The notes beneath the pieces were generated by a model that was not told the DNA's origin, did no database searches, and saw nothing but the letters and a program-made list of their open reading frames with translations. DNA of 64,000 nucleotides from Clostridium septicum. GTDB taxonomy: Bacteria > Bacillota > Clostridia > Clostridiales > Clostridiaceae. The DNA lies in contig NZ_CP023671.1 in the NCBI RefSeq assembly GCF_003606265.1, positions 1,612,001 to 1,676,000 on the forward strand, written 5' to 3'. The position numbers and the translations under genes are program-made. Below, in pieces: positions 58,732 through 64,000 of the stretch (position 1 is its first letter; each line of letters begins with the position of its first letter).

Positions 58732-60759
58732 TTACCCCCTTGTAGCCATTTTACTATCTAAACTTACTTCTTCAATTTTTGAATATCCATCAGAAATCTG
58801 ATTCAACTTATACCATTTACCTAGCTTTCCAACTTCTTTAATTTTAAACTCTTCGCTTATAGTTAACTCAGTGTCAGTCAACAATAATATCCATTGATTG
58901 GCTAATGAAGGTATGTTTTCTATTAAGTTATCTCTATTATTACCACTTACTCTACCAAAAGGTGTATCCATAAATAGTGAGAAGTCTATTGAGGACTCAT
59001 CCCCACCTGCAACTTTTGCTAATGCAGTTATAAATGCTAAAGCTACTATTTGTCTTTGCCCTTGTGATATATCTTGTGTAATTATAGTTTCTAATCTATT
59101 TATAACTTGTATTTCATACTTATGATTAATATTTATTTTACTAATAAGCGCCTTATCCTTTTTGTCTATCAGCTTCTTAAATATCTCTGTAGTTTCTTCC
59201 ATAAGATTTTTTCTCATGGTTTCACTATACCCATCTAAAATATTTTGTAGATCTTCATTTAATTTTTTCATATATTCTAATTTTTTAGAATCAAATTTAA
59301 CTGCTTCATTTTCGCTTATTAGCCTATCATATTTTCTTTTTTCATTATTAAGAACATCTATTGAAGAATCTTTTCTTCCTTCTAAATTACCAATATCCTT
59401 TTTTAGATTTTCTTTATTTTCTTCACATCTTTTTTTAGTTTTTTCTAGTTCTTCAAGATTAGCTGTTCCTTTACTTTTTCCTTTTGATTCTTCATTTAAC
59501 TCGTTTATTTCTTCTTGAATCTCTTCTACTTCATCTTTAATTTCTCTAATCTTAGATAGCCTTACTTTTATACTATCTAACTCTTTATGTTTCTCTTGTA
59601 AAAATTCATTAATAGTATTAGTTATTTCAGAAATCAAAGGAGTTAATTCAGATCTTTTAAAGTTCTTTTTAAGCTTAACTATTTCATTATAAGCTTCAAT
59701 ATTTTTTGATAGATCAACCTTACAGCAGCTACAAATCTCATCATTTAAAGATTTTTGTATTATTTCTAAAGGAATTAAATCTTTTTGCTTAATCGCAACT
59801 TGTCCTAAGTAATCCTTAGCCATCTCATATATAGGCTCCATTAAAAGCATATGACATTTATAAAAACTTTTTTCTTTTATAGCTTGCTTTTCAGAAGTTA
59901 AAAGATCCTCTTTGGTTGCTTTATTAATCTTCTTTTCTTTGATCTTATCTTGAATAAGTCTAATTGACTCATTTTCTCTTAATTTCTTGTCTATTGATTC
60001 TATTTCTTCTTGACATGCTAATTCTTCACTTTTCTTTGTATCTATTATTTCTTCAATGTTCTTTATTTCTTCCTCTATACTTTTTATATTTTCTTCACAT
60101 TTAGTAACTTCGCTATTATTAACTCTACTACTAATATTACGTCTCTCCTCTTTTACTAAATCCCAGGTTATATCTATAGCCTTTTGTAACTTATCTATGT
60201 TTAACAGATTTTTTATTCCGTTTTCCACTTCTAACTTAGATTCTTTATTTGTTTTTGCTAATGTTTCAATTCTTTCAGCGTCAAAAAGAAAGAAATCTTT
60301 AATTTTTGAATCAAAAACCTTTCCTATTAGCTTATTTTTTTCATCATCAGTAAGATCGTTTTTGTTATCATAATTTCCATTTTCATCTTTTATGCTTAAT
60401 TCTATTCCGTTTATTTTTTCAGTTATCTTATTATCTGCTTTATATCCAACTACTTTTCTCTTTATAATGTATTCCTTTTGTTTATGAGTAAAATTTACTG
60501 TCACACATGCCTCAACAGGATAACCGTTACTTTCTTCCAATGCATTAAAATTTACAAGATGTATCTCATCATTCTTATTATCTTGGTTTATATGCTTTTC
60601 CCCAAATATTCCAAATATCAAAGCTCTAAATAAACCTGTTTTACCTTTTCCATTCTCTCCAAATATAATTGTTACATTTTTATCCCCTTTAGCAAATTCA
60701 ATTTTTTGTTCTCCATAATACTGCCTAAAATTATTCACTATAATACTATTTAATTGCAT
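58732..60759 (-). CDS. DndD-like SMC-type ATPase
   Basis: The 675-residue protein is an SMC/Rad50-like ATPase. Walker A FGENGKGKTGLFRAL is at about residues 34-48, a long coiled coil spans about 170-550, broken by a zinc-hook-like CSCC near residue 343, then the signature DISQGQRQIVALAF near 566 and Walker B FSLFMDTPFGRVSGNNRDN near 598. This matches DndD of DNA phosphorothioation systems and related defence ATPases. It starts right after the 62-aa gene (stop and ATG adjacent). Without DndB/C/E in view, its partner is the PLD-helicase of the same operon. Confidence 0.82.
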   Translation of the reverse strand: MQLNSIIVNNFRQYYGEQKIEFAKGDKNVTIIFGENGKGKTGLFRALIFGIFGEKHINQDNKNDEIHLVNFNALEESNGYPVEACVTVNFTHKQKEYIIKRKVVGYKADNKITEKINGIELSIKDENGNYDNKNDLTDDEKNKLIGKVFDSKIKDFFLFDAERIETLAKTNKESKLEVENGIKNLLNIDKLQKAIDITWDLVKEERRNISSRVNNSEVTKCEENIKSIEEEIKNIEEIIDTKKSEELACQEEIESIDKKLRENESIRLIQDKIKEKKINKATKEDLLTSEKQAIKEKSFYKCHMLLMEPIYEMAKDYLGQVAIKQKDLIPLEIIQKSLNDEICSCCKVDLSKNIEAYNEIVKLKKNFKRSELTPLISEITNTINEFLQEKHKELDSIKVRLSKIREIKDEVEEIQEEINELNEESKGKSKGTANLEELEKTKKRCEENKENLKKDIGNLEGRKDSSIDVLNNEKRKYDRLISENEAVKFDSKKLEYMKKLNEDLQNILDGYSETMRKNLMEETTEIFKKLIDKKDKALISKININHKYEIQVINRLETIITQDISQGQRQIVALAFITALAKVAGGDESSIDFSLFMDTPFGRVSGNNRDNLIENIPSLANQWILLLTDTELTISEEFKIKEVGKLGKWYKLNQISDGYSKIEEVSLDSKMATRG

Positions 60760-60948
60760 TTATCTTATCTCCTCTTTTACAATTTCCGTTATCTCATCTC
60801 TAATGAACTCTTTTATTTGATTTTCTGTCTTTCCTTTTTCAATATCAGCTAATACCTCATTAGCTAAAAATGCAATATTAGGATCTAATGAATTAATCTT
60901 TTCCTTTAAGTCCATATTTATATCTAGCTTTGTTTTTTCTCTACTCAT
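60760..60948 (-). CDS. 62-residue cassette protein
   Basis: A short, charged helical protein (MSREKTKLDINMDLKEKI...) ending in EFIRDEITEIVKEEIR. The ATG at 60948 has AGGAG eight bases upstream inside the helicase gene, which it overlaps by eight bases; its own stop abuts the ATPase gene. The tight coupling suggests a structural partner, for example a bridge between helicase and ATPase. I do not recognise the family. Confidence 0.65.
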   Translation of the reverse strand: MSREKTKLDINMDLKEKINSLDPNIAFLANEVLADIEKGKTENQIKEFIRDEITEIVKEEIR

Positions 60949-62971
60949 TTTCAAACTCCTCCTTTAGCTCTCTATATACTTCCCATGGCAACTTATCCAT
61001 TAAATGTTCTAAATCTACTATTTCTAAATATTTTCTCATTATCATTCTACTATTATGTTGATTAATAGCATATTTTGAAAACTCAGCAAATCTTGGCATT
61101 TCTTTTTTTGCAATTGTTATATATGTTTTTTCCTCTGCTTGACTAGGAATAACTATAAAGTCATAAATGACCGCTAGATTTTTCCCCTTTGATTTTCTAA
61201 GTATTCTACCTCTTCTTTGAACAAATTCACGTGGATTAGATGTTGATGCTAAAAAGAAAGCCTTTCTTGTTGCTGGTATATCAACCCCCTCATCTAAGCA
61301 TTTGATAGCAACTAGTACTTGTATATCCCCTTCATTAAACCTTTTTAGTATCTTACCCCTTTCACTATTATCAACTCTCGAATCAAACCTATATATTCTT
61401 ATGTCTAAATCTGCTACTATCTTAGTAATCTTATCAATATCCCCTGGTGCACAATAAATCAATGTATGCTTTAATTCTTTTATATCTTCCTTTTTTAATA
61501 AATTAATTAATATATCTATTTTGCTTTTTGCTTTAGATAAAGTTAAACTTCTTTTTCTGTTTAACTCTTCAATAGCCTTTTTATCTTCATATGTCTTATT
61601 TTCTTTTAGTGTGAACTTTTGTATCCTTCTGGTTATCTTTTCGTATTCTAATATTTCCGCTTCATCTAAATTACATATAACTGGATTATATTCATACTCT
61701 GTTAATATACCATTTTTTATTGCTTCACTCATTCCATATTCGTATACAGTTTTCCCAAAATAACTTCTTAAGTTATCTGTACCTATTTCATCCCACCATC
61801 TATCTGGGGTTGCAGATAAACCTAGTCTTGCATCTATATCTCCAAATTTATTGTTTGTTAGTGATCTAACTCCAAAATAATGGCATTCATCACCTATAAT
61901 AAACCCATTATTTTTTATCCTACTTATAATATCATTAAACTCTATTGATGAAGCTGATTTATATGTGGTAATTGCAACTTCTAAATCACTTATACCAATG
62001 TTAAAATCCCTTACTTTACTTTCGAGCTTAGTCATCCATGAAGTCTTACTTCCATAACATTTAATTATTTGCTTATATCCAAGTAGCTTACAGTTATCTA
62101 TCCATTGATCTACAAGATGAGTAAATGGAACTAGTATTATTAAAAACATTCTTTTTTTCTCTTTTTTATATTCCCTTGTAATTAATAAACTAGTAATAGT
62201 TTTACCTGTACCTGTAGCCATTTCAAATATTCCATTCCATTCATTATCTTTAAAAGCTTTTATAGCTTCAAGCTGATATGGCCTTGGTTTTACTTCTTTT
62301 TTATTGCTACTTTTCTTATTGAAGCTTATCATATTTAATAAAACTGCATTTGGTATATTTATAACAGTTAACTTTTCTGTTTTATTAATCCAAAGATTTT
62401 CAAAATCATCTATCATATCATTTATTCTATATAATTCATTTTCTCCAAAATAGACATCTACCTTTTCAAAGTTATTAACTAATCCACTTAAGGTTTCGTT
62501 TGCTGACCCTGAAAAAGCGACCTTATTTCCAAAATTATCATAAAAAATACCGAACTTTTCATGATACAATATATTAGCTTTTGAAAAAGCTATTTTTATC
62601 TCTAATTTTCCTTCACTAATAAGATAAGCTAAAGTACTAAGTGAATCATTTTTTATTGTATCCTTACAAATATTTATTTGCCTTAATAGTGCCTTTTCTA
62701 TAATATCCTCTTTTGCCTTTTCTCCTCTTAATATAGCTTTATAATCGCCTTCTTCTAATAAAGGATTAGCAACTATTCTAATTTTCCCATCATTTTTTAT
62801 AAACCTTTCTAAACCTTCTCCAAGTGCTGATAAGCTTGAACTTGTAAAATACCCAACTGCTCTATCATATCTTGAACTTACATTTAAACACTTTTCATAA
62901 AAATCTATACTAAGCTTGTCTTTATTCGATCTATATTTAAATTGCAGATCTAAATCACTTAAAGAACTCAT
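60941..62971 (-). CDS. PLD-like nuclease fused to SF2 helicase
   Basis: The 676-residue protein starts with a phospholipase D-like domain: RAVGYFTSSSLSALGEGL, RIVANPLL and the HEKFGIFYDN...GSANET motif at about residues 138-160. A superfamily 2 helicase follows: MATGTGKT (I, about 254), VPFTHLVDQW, a DECH box (GDECHYFGV, about 360), GLSATPDRW, and C-terminal motifs VAIKCLDEGVDIPATR (V) and FVQRRGRILRKSKG (VI). Such fusions sit in DISARM-, Dnd- and other defence islands and are predicted to translocate and cut DNA. It lies three bases after the upstream gene, which overlaps its ribosome site. Confidence 0.87.
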   Translation of the reverse strand: MSSLSDLDLQFKYRSNKDKLSIDFYEKCLNVSSRYDRAVGYFTSSSLSALGEGLERFIKNDGKIRIVANPLLEEGDYKAILRGEKAKEDIIEKALLRQINICKDTIKNDSLSTLAYLISEGKLEIKIAFSKANILYHEKFGIFYDNFGNKVAFSGSANETLSGLVNNFEKVDVYFGENELYRINDMIDDFENLWINKTEKLTVINIPNAVLLNMISFNKKSSNKKEVKPRPYQLEAIKAFKDNEWNGIFEMATGTGKTITSLLITREYKKEKKRMFLIILVPFTHLVDQWIDNCKLLGYKQIIKCYGSKTSWMTKLESKVRDFNIGISDLEVAITTYKSASSIEFNDIISRIKNNGFIIGDECHYFGVRSLTNNKFGDIDARLGLSATPDRWWDEIGTDNLRSYFGKTVYEYGMSEAIKNGILTEYEYNPVICNLDEAEILEYEKITRRIQKFTLKENKTYEDKKAIEELNRKRSLTLSKAKSKIDILINLLKKEDIKELKHTLIYCAPGDIDKITKIVADLDIRIYRFDSRVDNSERGKILKRFNEGDIQVLVAIKCLDEGVDIPATRKAFFLASTSNPREFVQRRGRILRKSKGKNLAVIYDFIVIPSQAEEKTYITIAKKEMPRFAEFSKYAINQHNSRMIMRKYLEIVDLEHLMDKLPWEVYRELKEEFENE

Positions 62972-62974
62972 TAA

Positions 62975-64000
62975 CTACTCCTTAATCTTAAATCTTCCCA
63001 TTTCATCAATTTCAAATAATTCTGATGCTAATATTTCATAAGGTAACGATCTATTTTTTTCATTATTATATATTACACCTTGATCTAATAAGAACTTATG
63101 TATATGATCAATATGTTTTACTCCATTGTATTCATTCGTAATAATATGTTTAACCAACTCATCAAACCTTTCAATTGAAGAACTATCTTTTACTAAAATT
63201 ACTCTATCTGTTCCTCCAACATAATCATTGTAAACTCTTTTTACTCTTTTATACTTATTTCCATTCACTAAGCTAGATATTAACTCTGGCTCCCAAGTAA
63301 AATCAATTCTAGGTAACTTTCTTCTTAATCTTGATATATTATTAACCACAATATATTCCTTTTCACCTATTTCTAAATCCAATAAGCTATATACATTATT
63401 AATTACATTTTCCTCTATTTCTTCTAGTTTATCTTTATAAACAATCTCTACATTTGATATTAAATAGTACTCTTTCTCTTCTATTAATTTAGTAAATACA
63501 TTTCCAATACTAGCTTCTTTGTATCCAAATTCCTTTAACAGGCTCTTTATTTCTTCTTTTTTATGGACTTCTCTAAATTTACTTATGACAATATCCTCTG
63601 GTGACCTTACCTGACTATCCTCATAGTACAGTAAATTAGTATGTCCTTTTAAATACGGATCTAAAATTTTAATAATAGCCGCAATCCCTTCCCCAGATTT
63701 AATATGAAAGTATTTAAAGAAAGTATATAGTTCTGTATCAGTCATAGACTTAGAATAAATAAGTTGTGTAGATACAACTCCATATTTACTTAATGATTCA
63801 CTTACCATATATTTAAACTTTGATTTTATATTTTCACTTAATAGTTCATTTGATATTAATGTAATATAATTTCCAATCTTAATAATTTCATTACTTTTTG
63901 AAATGGTATCTTCTAACTTAAATAGTTCCCATCTAAGTTCACTTAAAACTTCATTTTTCAATACTGCTCCACCATTTTCACTAATGTACTCTTTGACAAT
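62975..64000 (-). CDS. large unknown cassette protein (5' end outside window)
   Basis: The frame is open from the window edge to the stop at 62975, giving at least 341 residues. A TTG at 63961 could start it, but the frame continues upstream (KEYISENGGAVLKNEVL) with no ribosome site, so the real start is beyond the window. The N-terminal part seen reads like a winged-helix hairpin. The rest is mixed helix and sheet without known catalytic motifs; it ends with GVIYNNEKNRSLPYEILASELF. It is the gene directly before the PLD-helicase and shares its operon. Function unknown. Confidence 0.7.
   Translation of the reverse strand: MVKEYISENGGAVLKNEVLSELRWELFKLEDTISKSNEIIKIGNYITLISNELLSENIKSKFKYMVSESLSKYGVVSTQLIYSKSMTDTELYTFFKYFHIKSGEGIAAIIKILDPYLKGHTNLLYYEDSQVRSPEDIVISKFREVHKKEEIKSLLKEFGYKEASIGNVFTKLIEEKEYYLISNVEIVYKDKLEEIEENVINNVYSLLDLEIGEKEYIVVNNISRLRRKLPRIDFTWEPELISSLVNGNKYKRVKRVYNDYVGGTDRVILVKDSSSIERFDELVKHIITNEYNGVKHIDHIHKFLLDQGVIYNNEKNRSLPYEILASELFEIDEMGRFKIKE

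Overview
The window is AT-rich (clearly below 35% GC by eye), with dense genes, Shine-Dalgarno sites close to GGAGG, and many hairpin-plus-T-run terminators. The gene set (B. subtilis-type large SRP RNA, anaerobic sulfite reductase genes, LPXTG-anchored GH2 beta-galactosidase with FIVAR modules, dockerin-like protein, sortase-type surface proteins, no respiratory chain) points to a Clostridium sensu stricto (Clostridiaceae); the species cannot be fixed from the sequence alone.

1-14.7 kb is mostly core housekeeping: a cardiolipin synthase cut by the window edge, dnaX-ybaB-recR, divergent thyA-folA, a tRNA-Ser/SRP RNA pair, lgt, an extracytoplasmic flavin reductase pair with its DcuS/DcuR-like two-component system, tadA, a CNNM/CBS membrane protein, a 26-codon relic of the trpB 3' end beside tRNA-Arg(CCT), and plsC.

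14.7-28.9 kb holds a MATE exporter behind a probable guanidine-IV (mepA-type) riboswitch, a Fic-like protein that has lost its catalytic motif, ogt, a DEAD-box helicase, an unassigned structured RNA with its own terminator, a CymR-like Rrf2 regulator beside a TcyP-like cystine carrier, gpmA, and a sigma-54 regulon. In that regulon a divergent activator faces a textbook -24/-12 promoter and a 33-bp palindrome, driving a DMT permease and a GltD-HdrB fusion oxidoreductase.

28.9-40.2 kb is accessory. The asrABC sulfite reductase operon is decaying: asrA is truncated with a nonsense codon at a cluster cysteine, asrC has a one-base frameshift, and asrB is intact. Then come a Qnr-like pentapeptide protein, an orphan adenine methylase, a DnaQ-BRCT exonuclease, a BmrR-like MerR regulator facing an acetyltransferase through a 19-bp-spacer promoter, a zinc-ribbon peptide, a divergent class III cyclase-like protein, a HAD phosphatase and a ROK regulator with two palindromic operators.

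40.5-58 kb serves sugar use and the cell surface: treB-treA-treR with a double TreR-type operator, a wall-anchored beta-galactosidase, a five-gene operon (beta-helix lipoprotein, VTC-type polyphosphate polymerase, DUF4956 membrane protein, OmpR-type response regulator and kinase) with 11-bp direct repeats upstream, and a secreted protein ending in a dockerin-like repeat.

58.2-64 kb is a tightly packed cassette (small Dnd-associated-like protein, DndD-like SMC ATPase, 62-aa peptide, PLD-helicase fusion, and a large unknown protein running off the window). It looks like a DNA-defence island and is the best candidate here for an undescribed system. No CRISPR array, insertion sequence or prophage was seen.
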